Assembly: GCF_914767665.1 (NCBI RefSeq)
Contig: NC_059508.1
Span: 7,874,001 to 7,938,000 of the forward strand
Direction: 5' to 3'
DNA from: Harmonia axyridis
Lineage: Eukaryota > Arthropoda > Insecta > Coleoptera > Coccinellidae
Length of the DNA: 64,000 nucleotides
A program made the position numbers and the translations under genes. Below, one piece after another: positions 22,675-33,058 of the stretch. Under the pieces are notes generated by a model. That model was not told where the DNA came from, made no database searches, and was given only the letters and a program-made list of their open reading frames with translations. Positions within the stretch are counted from its first letter, which is position 1, and each line of letters starts with the position of its first letter.

Positions 22675-24980
22675 ATTATTCTGGTTAATCTTTTCTGGTG
22701 AATTTAAGAGGCATATAAGTAATCGTTTTATCAATGAAAGAATTTATCGTTACATAACGTAAACACAATATACGTGAGACTTTTGTGTGCATATTAGTCA
22801 TGAAAATACGTATCTAGGTTATAAGGTCCGTTTATTTTATTTTGTTTTTGCACATATGATGATTAGAGACGAAATCAGTGTTTTTCCTCAAAAAACTGTT
22901 CTATTTTGAAAATCAAACAAACTGAAATTTTTAATCCTTGAAACAATCTGATTAGTACGAGTAAGAATTGAGTAAATTCGAAAATTCCGAAGTATGTGTC
23001 TTTATGTCGATTTAGTTTATTGATATTTTAACATTCTCGTTGAATTGTAGCTTCCAGAATTCCATTTTTCTTATTTCTCAATTATAATATTTATCATAAA
23101 GAATAGGGTATTTCGAGGCAAATATATAAATATGTATATATCTGAACTTATATCATTGTAAAAATTCATACATATTTTCCTTAGAATTTTCGTTATTTAT
23201 CGAATTATTTCTGACTCGATGAGCCAAAAAAGCCATAACATGCCATAGAAGCCAATAAGTACACAGAGTAAAGAATTCATCTCTTGGTTTTTTTATTACA
23301 ATAGCGTAATTTTTTAGAAATTGATCATTATTAAAAATGAATGAATTGACCGTTCATTATGAATATCAATGATTGAATGTATTCTCGTTAGAAAGAACCG
23401 TTAATATTTTCAGTTTCATGAACCAGAAAAGCGAGGAAGAAACAATATCTGTACATGACTTGGTGGCATTCGCAGGCCTAATATTTCCAGACAAGGGGTC
23501 CAATGTAATTCGAATGAATCAATTAGACCGTATGAGCATCATGGCAAATTGAAAAATGCGTCGTATTATACGTTTCTGTAACGGAAAAAAATGTCCGTTC
23601 CAGGCAAGACTCGTACAAAAATCACGACCGTTTTTAATGTCTTGCATGGGGCAGAGAGACCGTGGCTTTGCGTTCGTGTTGGCCATTTTAAGCTGCAGCA
23701 CAAACGGGCAGGGTAAATAAGCTTAATCAAAAAGCGACCAGTAGTGGCGTGCCTGTTTCGGCTATTGGATAATCTTTGCATTTGATATTTTGTTGAACGT
23801 TGGGAAATGTGAAACGTGCCGTGAAATAGATAAGGATCCACATGCTCGCGAAGAATAATAGCCCAACAGGGATGGCCAACAGGGAAGATACTCGCGATAC
23901 TCGCGTGTGCAAAGTTGCTGATGCCAGTTTTTTCAACTCCGCACACACTAATCATTCCCCAGTGATTAGCAGCGTGCTGAAATCTCTGCTACGCTTCTGC
24001 GGGCTAATATTCTTCACGCGTGGGTAAAAATACGGTTGTATAGGGGGCCTCAGGATCCCGACGGATGATTATTTATACTTCAAGTGACATAGAAATTAAA
24101 CCGACCAGCAAAGTTAATTATGGAGGGGGAGCCAAGCCAGTGGATTTCGAGTACTCGTTCCGGCATTCCTGAAAATTTAGTTATTGAGGCTCCGCACACT
24201 CGCTGAACATTTACTCTGGAATCCGCTCGACAATGTCGGAAAAATTCGATTCATCCATTGTGAATAATTCGGAATTTTTTATGTTACATCTTGATGCCGA
24301 CGGGGATTTGGATTTTTTTTTAATTCTCTTATCTCGGCGTTATCATCAAAAAGGACCGAGTTAGCAGGACAGGGATGAGAGAAGTCAACCAAACAGAAAG
24401 TCCCGATGTTTTTACGATTCGATGTTGAATATGCAAAACTTATTTTGATTTAGGGTCGACGGCGAACAGTAGGCCCAGATCATATATAAAAAGATATTTA
24501 GCCTCGGGAAGCTCACATCTTCGACACCTTCGATAATGAAGTTTTGAAACAACAAGACGGTTTGTTTCATATCTTGACGTGGTTGGCTTCGGTGGGAAAA
24601 AGTTTCAGATTCCTGAAGAAAGTTTAGATGTTTGTGCGATTCAATTTTGAATATGCGCGCCGTCCGCCGTCATTTCAGTATGCCTCTTTAAGGTGTTGTT
24701 CCTGAACGAGAAAATTCCATGCAACAGTAAGAACACCAGAGGATGTGGAAGGTGTTGCTCAACCAAACGTAGAGCTCAGAGTTGAGAAATTCTCAACTCT
24801 GAATTGAAAATCCACCACTACAAAATGCCGGTGGTTCAAAAGCTTCTGCCAATAAAACATACAAAAAACGCTTCAGTTCTGTCATCGCATGTTGGAAAGA
24901 ATGAGGAATGAAGACGAGATACAGATTGGTGAGTTCACAGAAACATTCATTCAGATTCAATTTCAACAACGTCTAGATAT
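22675..24980. other. Unassigned; GC-richer island at about 23430-24450
   Basis: 22675-23400 is AT-rich and featureless. 23430-24450 is distinctly less AT-rich. It has several overlapping minus-strand frames (longest 23566-23955, 129 codons) without any motif I recognise. At 24515-24580 is a block (TTCGACACCTTCGATAATGA, AAACAACAAGA) repeated at about 25888-25945. Host regulatory or old exon sequence is possible but unproven. Confidence 0.4.
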
Positions 24981-25832
24981 ACAGGGTGCCGTAGAGCCGA
25001 CTGACTAGTTTCAAAGGGCTATTTGAAAAAAAAAAGGTAAAAGTTAGAGAAAAAAGTTTCATCAATTCGGACCAGTAGGAAATATGGTTTTTTCGCTCAA
25101 ATTTTAAGAACGATATCACTAAGATGGCGGCCGTCAGCAGCGACATACTGATGTAATCGATTTTGGAAGCTTTCGCACACTCTTAGACATATCTCTAGCG
25201 GTATGGTCCGGATTTCTTTGGTTATTCGCTGCTTGAGTTCTGGCAGGATGTGGACGATGTTTGAAGACTTTATCCTTAAATTGGCCCTGAAGGAAGAAGT
25301 CGCAAATGCTCAAATCTGAGCGCGCTGGCCAACCCAAATTCCCTCTCAGTGAGACCAGTTTCCCTGGAAACATTTGTCTCAAAACAGCTTATGAACTTCG
25401 GTATGTGTGGGCTGTAGCGCCATTCTGCTGGAACCAGATGTCACCCAGATCGTGTTCTTGAACAAGTTCTTCCAATTCAGGTTGTAGGTGACATTTCTCT
25501 CCTCAAAAAAATAAAGGACTATCATTTCGAATTGAGATACAGCACACCAAACTGTGACTTTAGTGAATGGAGTGGTTTTTCATAGAGTTGAAGAAGATTA
25601 TTTGCAGCCCAGTACCGGAAATGTCCGCTGGGTCGCGATCACAGAACGGTTATTTTCGTAAAACGTTTGAACGGCAAAGCCTCGAAGCATTCTAGTCGAA
25701 ATCATGGTGTTGACTAAAAACTACTGACTCTAAGGAACACAAAGAGCCCTTTCGCACCTACCTGCCCCCACCACATCCCGAGCAATGATCTGTCAAAACT
25801 CATCAATCGGCTCTGCCGCACCCTGTATTCAG
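24981..25832 (-). mobile_element. Internally deleted DD41D-type mariner-like element
   Basis: The TIRs TACAGGGTGCCGTAGAGCCG (left) and TACAGGGTGCGGCAGAGCCG (right, minus strand) are about 90 percent alike. Minus-strand coding remnants are VTVWCAVSQFEM, then WFQQNGATAHTYRSS (second catalytic Asp replaced by Asn), then in 25382-25134 MFPGKLVSLRG, WPARSDLSICDFFLQGQFKD and a C-terminal tail. Spacing between the second site and the third Asp is close to 41 residues, as in rosa-like DD41D elements. The N-terminal half, including the first Asp, is missing or unreadable. Confidence 0.75.
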
Positions 25833-25964
25833 CTACTGGCGATTCCGTTGCTCTTTGAAAGGAAGATAACATATAAGCATGAGGATGCAATTTTGACACC
25901 TTCGATAATTAGTTTTTGAAACAACAAGATGCTTTTTTTTATCATATCTAAGCACAGTTGTGAC

Positions 25965-26256
25965 CATTATATGAAACTCCAAAAAGTGTAATCAGACTTA
26001 TTTCCCTCATTATATGTATACCTTATACTGATGTCCATTTTATGGTGAATCTACCGTGTATGGTTCACTTTAGCCAATATCAAAGAGAAAGAAAAAGGAT
26101 ACTTTCTGCCTCGATGTGGCCATTATATGAAACTTATTGCCATCCAAAAAGTGTAATCAGACTTCTTTTCCTCATTATATGTATACCTTATACTTATGTT
26201 CCATATCGTGTATGATTCACTTTAGTCAATATCAAAGAAAAAGAAAAGAATCCATT
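25965..26256 (+). repeat. Tandem duplication, two units of about 145 bp
   Basis: Unit 1 (about 25967-26108) and unit 2 (about 26117-26256) share CCATTATATGAAACT, CCAAAAAGTGTAATCAGACT, CCTCATTATATGTATACCTT, GGTTCACTTTAGCCAATATC / GATTCACTTTAGTCAATATC and AAAGA-rich ends. They differ by about 10-15 percent. No transposon ends are seen. Confidence 0.8.
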
Positions 26257-27411
26257 TTGCCGCGAAACCCTCTTCTGTTTCACGAGTCACTCAAAATATA
26301 TCATACTTCATTTCCAGACAAGTTGCTGGCAGCTATAAATCCAATTGATGTAGACAAAATCAGATATTCCCGACATATCGCAGTAGATGAAACTTCAAAC
26401 CTCAATCTTAATCGGTTAAGACGAAAAATTTAACAACGGCTAGATTTGATTGGTGTAAGAGGTACGTATCAAGAACATAAAAAGAGTTTAAGTAACGTCA
26501 AATTTGGATTATGTGATGGAGCATAGTTTAGAAATGGTCGTAAATGTTCAAGCTCGACATTTCAACGTTTATGATGAAACATAACGACAGTGAAGAATGG
26601 CGATATAGAAAATAAGGATTTATAGCTCGAAGACAATGTATCAGACTAATCGACCACTAAAAATTAGCCTCGTCTCAATGAATCGTGCAGCAGTGGAGGT
26701 TGAAGATTTTCAATTAATTCCATGAAATTTTAGAAATAATCTTTCTGAAAATTCGCTGGAAATATTAATGAACCAGATAGTTATTTCTCATAATATTGTT
26801 TTTATTAACGAGTGACATCGTGAGGAATGTCAACTCCAGAAATATCTGATCCGGTCATAGAACAATTGTTCCTGCTCCACCATCCCTTTCTCAGTCACGA
26901 AGATAATCATTTAAACACTCCTTTTGAGAGCAGACGGATGAAAGAAAGTTCCAGAGAAATCTGCCATTCGTGAAGATAACTCTGGAGAGAGCAGAGGACT
27001 AACATATTCATCAAACAGAGAGGCATTCGCTCAAGAAGCTAAGCTTTCCGACACTGCTCATCCAACTCCACTAACTGGAATACAATCTAATTAATGAAAG
27101 GAAAAGCATCTATGTTTCCGTAACTTGAAACAGATAATCAAATAATCACACCCTAGGGTACCCATGCAACCCCCTTGTCACTGTCAACTTGCTCGGGAGA
27201 TGGCAGGAGTTATTGAACTATGAAGTTGGAGTTTGGTTACGATGCAAGAGGGTACACCCTGTTCTATAACATTTTAATTGATTGGCAAGATATTCATATA
27301 TCGATTGTTCTGATAAGTTTCGAAATTTCGAAATCTTGTTATCGGATTGTGCAGTCAACCATTCTGAAACGTCTTCATTTCTCGTGAATAAAACCTTCAT
27401 ATACACACATC
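26257..27411. other. Unassigned AT-rich stretch
   Basis: A frame at 26137-26433 crosses the duplication end and has no known motif. Nothing else is recognised. Confidence 0.45.
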
Positions 27412-28160
27412 GACAAAAGTTTTGCTCCCATCCCTATCAACTCTCAACTTGTTGAATGCAACATGTCATTTTTTTGTGTGTGAAATCTTCCCTGTCTTAT
27501 TACTCAAATGAAAATAATAAACCAGCAAATATGTTTCTCGCTCGGGAGAATACAGGTGTATTCGAAGTTTATCAGTTTTTAGCAAATAACAAGATTAGTA
27601 ATATTGAGAATATTCCTTTGTAAATGCCGGGGCATCCAAATTATCAGTTGGATCGGGCAAGAATAGTAGCCTTACATCAAAAAGATTTGTCGAACTAACA
27701 GATTGCGCAACGTTTGAATATTCCACGGACTTCAGTAAGGCGCAAAGTGGCCTTTTTCCTGGAAACCAGCAGCGTTGATCGGAGAATGCATTATATCAAA
27801 AATTCTACTTCAAGTAATCGATCGGTATCTGTAACAGCCCTGCGAAGTCATTTATTGAGGACCTAAAGACGGGTAGTCTCAACCAGTACCATAGAGATGC
27901 GGTTGCATTCCTCAAATTTGAGGACAAGAAGACCTTTAAGAGTACTTCGGCTATCACCTGGAACTAATCTTCGGCAATGGGCAAAGTACCACCAAAACTG
28001 GCTTCTACCACAATGGCGCAACGAACTGTTTTTGGACGAATCACGATTTCGTTCACAAAGTGATATTCGACGAGAAAGGGTTTGGAGTGGTCCAGGCAGA
28101 CTATAGCGACTCAATTTCGCCCGGGAACGTGTGCCCTTTCAATGCAGATTAATAATGAGC
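27412..28160 (+). mobile_element. Tc1-like element, 5' half only, with stops
   Basis: A possible terminal sequence CATCGACAAAAGTTTTGCTC lies near 27409. The gene starts at 27623 (MPGHPNYQLDRARIVALHQK, helix-turn-helix QIAQRLNIPRTSVRRK). It has stops near 27697 and 27865, then reads LRQWAKYHQNWLLPQWRNEL and FLDESRF (first catalytic Asp) in 27897-28106. Past one more stop it continues RLNFARERVPFQ (28109-28144). It then ends abruptly against the reverse-oriented DD41D element at about 28160. Second Asp and Glu blocks are absent. Confidence 0.72.
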
Positions 28161-28880
28161 TGTCGGTAATAACATTGCGAATGATGTCTTCCAAATGGTC
28201 AAGGGTTTGTGACTTATCCGCACAGACCAATGACTTAACATAGCCCCACAGAAAAAAGTCTAGCGGTGTTAAATCACAAGATCTTGGAGGCCAATCAACA
28301 GGTCCAAAACGTGAAATTAGGCGGTCACCAAACGTATCTTTCAATAAATCGATTGTGGCACGAGCTGTGTGACATGTTGCGCCGTCTTGTTGGAACCACA
28401 GCTCTTGGACATCATGGTTTTTCAATTCAGGAATGAAAAAGTTAGTAATCATGGCTCTATATCTATCACCATTGACTGTAACGTTCTGGCCATCATCGTT
28501 TTTGAAGAAGTACGGACCAATGATTCCACCAGCCCATAAAGCGCACCAAACAGTCAGTTTTTCTGAATGTAACGGTGTTCCGACAGACACATGAGGATTA
28601 TCTTCACTCCAAATGCGGCAGTTTTGTTTGTTGACGTAGCCATTCAACCAGAAGTGCGCTTCATCGCTAATGGACATAGTGCGCGATACGTTTTCCGCAC
28701 AGAACCATAATTTTCGAAATAAAATTGCACTATTTGCAAACATTGTTCAGGCGTGAGTCTATTCATGATGAATAAACAAACCAAACTGAGAATAAATCAC
28801 TCGACAGCTGTTAAATCGGTCGCCATCTTGAACAGGAATGCCAACTTAAAGTTATATACCTCGAAAAAAAACACCCTATA
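28161..28880 (-). mobile_element. rosa-like DD41D element copy 1, 3' end lost
   Basis: The 5' end is at 28880 (TATAGGGTGTTTTTTTTCGA on the minus strand). A start codon near 28766 opens MNRLTPEQCLQIVQFYFE, but after YRAL a deletion removes the rest of the DNA-binding half and shifts frame. From about 28682 the catalytic core is continuous to 28160: first Asp in SISDEAHFWLNGYVNKQN, second in WFQQDGATCHTA, third in CDLTPLDFFLWGYVKS, with 41 residues between the last two. The C-terminus and 3' TIR are replaced at 28160 by Tc1 sequence. The reading frame over 28111-28743 is open only because it runs on into the Tc1 part. Confidence 0.85.
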
Positions 28881-29439
28881 TAATATATTTTCAATGACTT
28901 TCAGAACTAGGTGTAGAATTGAAATTGGATGATAATTTCAACGTTGTGGAATCCGAGTTCGATACCTTGGGTCGGCAGTAACCACTGGTTTGTAGAATTA
29001 TTGGTGTATTCTTCAGAGATGAAATCATGTTACGTTCTCATCAATATGGATCATTTCTTTAGGGGGATGTCAAGGCCCACACGTATTGAGGCGAATAGTT
29101 GAGATTTGGGAACAAGGGTTGCATATCAAGTGGCTTCGTCTGCTTTAAACGCTGAGCGAAGAGATGGGAACATTTATGATAGATGAAACGTAGATATCTA
29201 ATTCAATAATGCCGGCTCACCATACTCAAACTGTAATTCCGCATTTCCAATTGTGAATGACGCTAATTAAAACATTTGTTCGCTGGATAGATCACGTCCA
29301 GAACGCGGATGAACGGAGTATCAACTGGAATTAGCATATTCATGACGAGTCAGGATAATCCAATTCATTTCAACCACTTGGGAAACGGTTGAGCCTCGAA
29401 AAAGATACGAAGTATCCCACTTTGTTTTCTTGCCTGTAC
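28881..29439. other. Unassigned stretch
   Basis: No recognised gene or element. Confidence 0.4.
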
Positions 29440-29814
29440 ACCGATGCCTAGTTTTCAAAATAAAAGTCGTAAATTCCTTTTAATCCAACGAAAAGAATGC
29501 AAACCCCACCGGATACTTGACTCGTTCAGATACAGGACTGTAATTTCAGAGAATAATTTGCCGAGTTTGAATTATTCCCTTCTTCTTTCAATGCATTTTT
29601 TAAAAGCCAGTAATTGGATAGGAGCTATTGAGAATTATTACTTTCCACGACCTGGTCAGAAGCTCACCAACATGAAGCAAGTAGTAATTGTATATTATAA
29701 ACTAAGTAAAAAAAAAGAGATTTCTTTGGAATTCCCCAAGGCACAGTTTTTGGACCACTTCTCTTTCTCATATCATATCATACAAATAATATACTGGAGA
29801 GAGATAGAGATAAC

Positions 29815-31085
29815 AGGCCAATTGAAAAGTTCTCGGACTACCATAGTAAAAAACATTCTTTTTCGCAAAATTCGAATTTATTATGCAAAATAGTTGCCTT
29901 CGAGGGCGATACAGCGATTATAGCAATCTTCCAACTTTTCGATACCATTTTTGTAGTACGATTTGTCGTTCGCATCAACATAGGCCTCAGTTTTGGCGCT
30001 TACTTCTTCAATCGCGCTCAATTCCTTTCCAGCGAGCATTCTTTTGAGGTCTGAGAACAAGAAAAATTCGCTGGGGGCCAGATCCAGCGAATACGGTGGA
30101 TGCAGAAGCAATTCGAAGCTCAATTCATGCAATTTTGTAATTTTTTTAATGGATTTGTGACACGACGCATTTTCTTGATGAAACAATACTTCTTTTTTCT
30201 TCAAATGGGGCCGTTTCTTAACGATTTCATTCTTTAAACGATCCAATAACACTATATAATGATTGCTGTTGATAGTCTGCCCCTTTTTGAGGTAATCAAT
30301 GAATATTATATTGCGCATCCCAGAATACTTATGCCATAACGTTGCCAGCTGATTGTTGTGTTTTTCCTCGCTTTGGATTATGTTCATCGTGTGCAGTCCA
30401 CTCAGTTGACTCCGGACTGAAATGATGGAGCTATGTTTCATCCATTGTCACATATCGACGCAAAAATTCAGGTTTACTTCACTCAAACAGCTTCAAACAC
30501 TGTTCAGAATCATTAACACGTTGTTGCTGTTGATCGATTGAGAGCTTCCGCGGCGCCCATTTTGCACACAGCTTTCCTATGTACAAATATTCGTTAATGA
30601 TATGATGTACACGTTCAGATGATATCTTCACAATGTCTGCTATCTCGATCAACTTCATTCTACGGTCATTCAAAATTATTTTGTGAACTTTTTTCATTTT
30701 TTCGTCAGTGACAGCCTCTTTTAGGCGTCCACTGCGTTCGCCGTCTTCGGTGCTCATTTCACCACTTTTAAACTCAGCATACCAATAAATAATGGTTGAT
30801 TTTCCTGGTGCAGACCCCGGAAACTTTTCATCAATCCAAAATTTTGCTTCAACTGTATTTTTTTCTTTTAAAAAGCAATATTTTATCAGCACACGAAATT
30901 TTTTTTTCCATCTTCTTTCAAATAACAAAAGTAGCTACAGTCATAACGCAATATCTCACAACCTAATGGTCGGACTGCTGTCAAATTTCGACACGTATCG
31001 TTTGAATGTTGGTTCTAACTAAAAATAATATGGATTATCATGAAGCCATCTGTGCTTCAACCGGGGACTTTTCAATTGGCCTAAT
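29815..31085 (-). mobile_element. irritans-type mariner copy C, both TIRs present
   Basis: Left end AGGCCAATTGAAAAGTTCTC (29815), right end GGACTTTTCAATTGGCCTAA (31065-31084), about 1.27 kb, inserted in LINE L5. The full-length family structure is retained. TA is present on the left (GATAACAGG); the right flank is AATA. Confidence 0.92.
29881..30928 (-). pseudogene. irritans mariner transposase with D-to-E changes
   Basis: Two frames. 30928-30479 gives the DNA-binding half: FRVLIKYCFLKEKNTVEA, SAPGKSTIIYWYAEFKSGEM and a second helix-turn-helix (LIEIADIVKISSERVHHIIN). It ends in a stop after CLKLFE. The linker then carries VTMDET followed by TAG in place of the Trp codon. 30441-29881 gives the catalytic half, in which the second site reads HQENASCH and the third APSEFFLF, so both aspartates of the expected D34D pair are glutamate. 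The terminal block YNRCIALEGNYFA is intact. At least two changes break the gene besides the active-site substitutions. Confidence 0.88.
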
Positions 31086-31350
31086 AAATATTCACTAGGG
31101 AGAGAGATAGTTTATTCATTGATGATACTTTGGTTATATACGAAGGAGAATCGTGGTCGCATATAAAGGACAGAGTAATGCTCTTTGTGAAGATAAATAA
31201 ATGGGTTCAACTAAATAAACTCACATTAAATCAAAGTGAGACGAAGTAGGTACTTACCATTTACATCGAGGTGAATCTGGAGCTGAAGATCTGAGTGACT
31301 TTCATTTCAACGAAGAGTTAGTTATATCCGAAACAAATTGAACGTAGGAC

Positions 31351-32290
31351 CAAATACGTACACTAAAAACAAATCAATTGCTGTCTCTCTCTCATAGTGT
31401 CTTCTTCAATATATTATCTATATCCATTGTGACTTAATTATTTTTCAAAAACGTGTTTCATTTATGAAACACACTTAACGTTCGAGTATGAATAATAGAT
31501 TTCTCGAAAAATTCGCAAGAAAATAATTTTAATCGCTATCCAGAAGATATTGCTGAAAAATATTTATTTTATTAGGCTTTTTAGTTCCTCAAACCTAGTG
31601 CGGTGTGGAAATTAAGGCAAGAAGCTCTCCAATTTGCTAAATAGTCTACTTAAATAGTTTGAAGGGAGTTCAGAAGAGAGTTGTCCCAGGAATTGAGGCC
31701 CTATGAATTTTGATTAGATATTTCAATTAAATCTCATATATGTCTCTTCGTTTAGGCTTATGATTACAATAATAATCTTATTATAGAGTAGAATACTCGA
31801 TTTGTGGGGGGAAATAACGCTTTGTGTATGGAAATCAGGCTACACACGCCAAATTTGCTCACTTTGTTGAAGACGATATTTCATGCATGTAAGACATTCG
31901 CGATGAATTCTGGAGGAATGAATCTCGGTTACATAGAGGCGTGGGGTTCTGGGAGCGTGGAAAGGGGCTCTTTGGCTCGAATAAATTTTTGCTAGTATAC
32001 GAGACATGTAGTGGTTATTCGGAGGTGCATAACTTTGAGGAACAGGTAATATGAAATTCCGGTCTCGCAAAGTAAATTTGATGAAGACGGAATATTCTTA
32101 ATGCCAAACAAAACAAAATGTCCAACCAGAGCTCTGTTGAAATGCAGCACTGTATCCTTTCTCATAAATTAGTTTGAAGTCTGAGGATGTCCTCATCAAA
32201 TTATTTGTTCTATCAACTCAAATTATTTCAGTCATTATTGAGAATTCACCTCAATCCACAGTATTTTCGGATTCAAACTACGTATATAGT
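31351..32290. other. Unassigned stretch
   Basis: No recognised gene or element; short frames at 31804-32070 have no motif. Confidence 0.4.
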
Positions 32291-33058
32291 ATAGGGTGTT
32301 TTTTTTCGAGGTATATAACTTTAAAGTGGCATTACTGTTCAAGACGATTTAACAGCTGTTAAGTGATTTCTCTTCAGTTTGGTTTGGCAATTCATCACGA
32401 ATAGACTCACGCCTGAACAACGCTTGCAATAGTGCAATTTTATTTCGAAAATAATGGTTCTGTGTGGAATACGTAGCGCGCACTACGTCTATTTTATTTT
32501 GTTTAGCGATGAAACGCACTTCTGGTTGAATGGCTACGTCAACAAACAAAACTGCCGCATTTAGAGTGAAGCTAATTCTCAAGTGTATGTCGAAACACCG
32601 GTACATCCAGAAAAACTGACTGTTTGGTGCGCTTTATGGGCTGGTGGAATCATTGGTCCGTACTTCTTCAAAAACGATGATGGCCAGAACGTTACAGTCA
32701 ATGGTGATCGGTATAGAGCCATGATTACTAACTTTTTCATTCCTGAATTGAACAACCATGATGTCCAGGAGCTGTGGTTCCAACAAGACGGCGCAACATG
32801 TCACACAGCTCGTGCCACAATCGATTTATTGAAAGACACGTTTGGTGACCGCCTAATTTCACGTCTTGGACCTGTGAATTGGCCTCCAAGATCTTATGAT
32901 TTAACACCGCTAGACTACTTTCTGTGGGGCTATGTAAAGTCATTGGTCTATGCGGATAAGCCGCAAACCCTTGACCATTTGGGAGACAATATTCGCCGTG
33001 TTATTGCCGACAGCTCATTATTAATCTGCCTTGAAAGGGCACAAGTTCCCGGGCGGAC
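32291..33058 (+). mobile_element. rosa-like DD41D element copy 2, with Tc1 piece at its 3' end
   Basis: The 5' end is TATAGGGTGTTTTTTTTCGA (32291). The N-terminal start is damaged. After YRAL-like sequence (about 32470) most of the DNA-binding half is deleted, and the core resumes at FSDETHFWLNGYVNKQN (first Asp, about 32507) followed by a stop. 32583-33010 reads LTVWCALWAGGIIGPYFF, WFQQDGATCHTARATIDLLK and LTPLDYFLWGYVKS, with second and third Asp 41 residues apart. At about 33011 the element stops and about 47 bp of inverted Tc1 coding follows (minus-strand frame ARELVPFQGRLIM), exactly as at the 28.16 kb locus. Confidence 0.82.

Larger units (their letters stand above)
29440..31350 (+). 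mobile_element. LINE reverse transcriptase fragment (L5), split by mariner C
   Basis: The part before 29815 codes a linker and palm segment. The RT motif GIPQGTVFGPLLFLIS is readable at about 29729-29778 in the frame next to the 29444-29893 frame. After the mariner (29815-31085) the RT continues at about 31098: LFIDDTLVIYEGESWSHIKD (the catalytic FADD box, here FIDD), then INKWVQLNKLTLNQSETK to about 31247, then decayed sequence to about 31350. It is jockey/R1-like from motif style. Frameshifts are present in both halves. Whether L5 and the L1-L3 fragments belong to the same family is not shown. Confidence 0.7.

Noticed and set aside
23566..23955. Minus-strand frame of 129 codons in a GC-richer island
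   Set aside because: Overlaps two other frames on the same and opposite strands and has no motif. Low stop density from base composition is enough to explain it.
29444..29893. 149-codon plus-strand frame as a host gene
   Set aside because: It runs through LINE RT sequence out of frame and then into the antisense end of a mariner.
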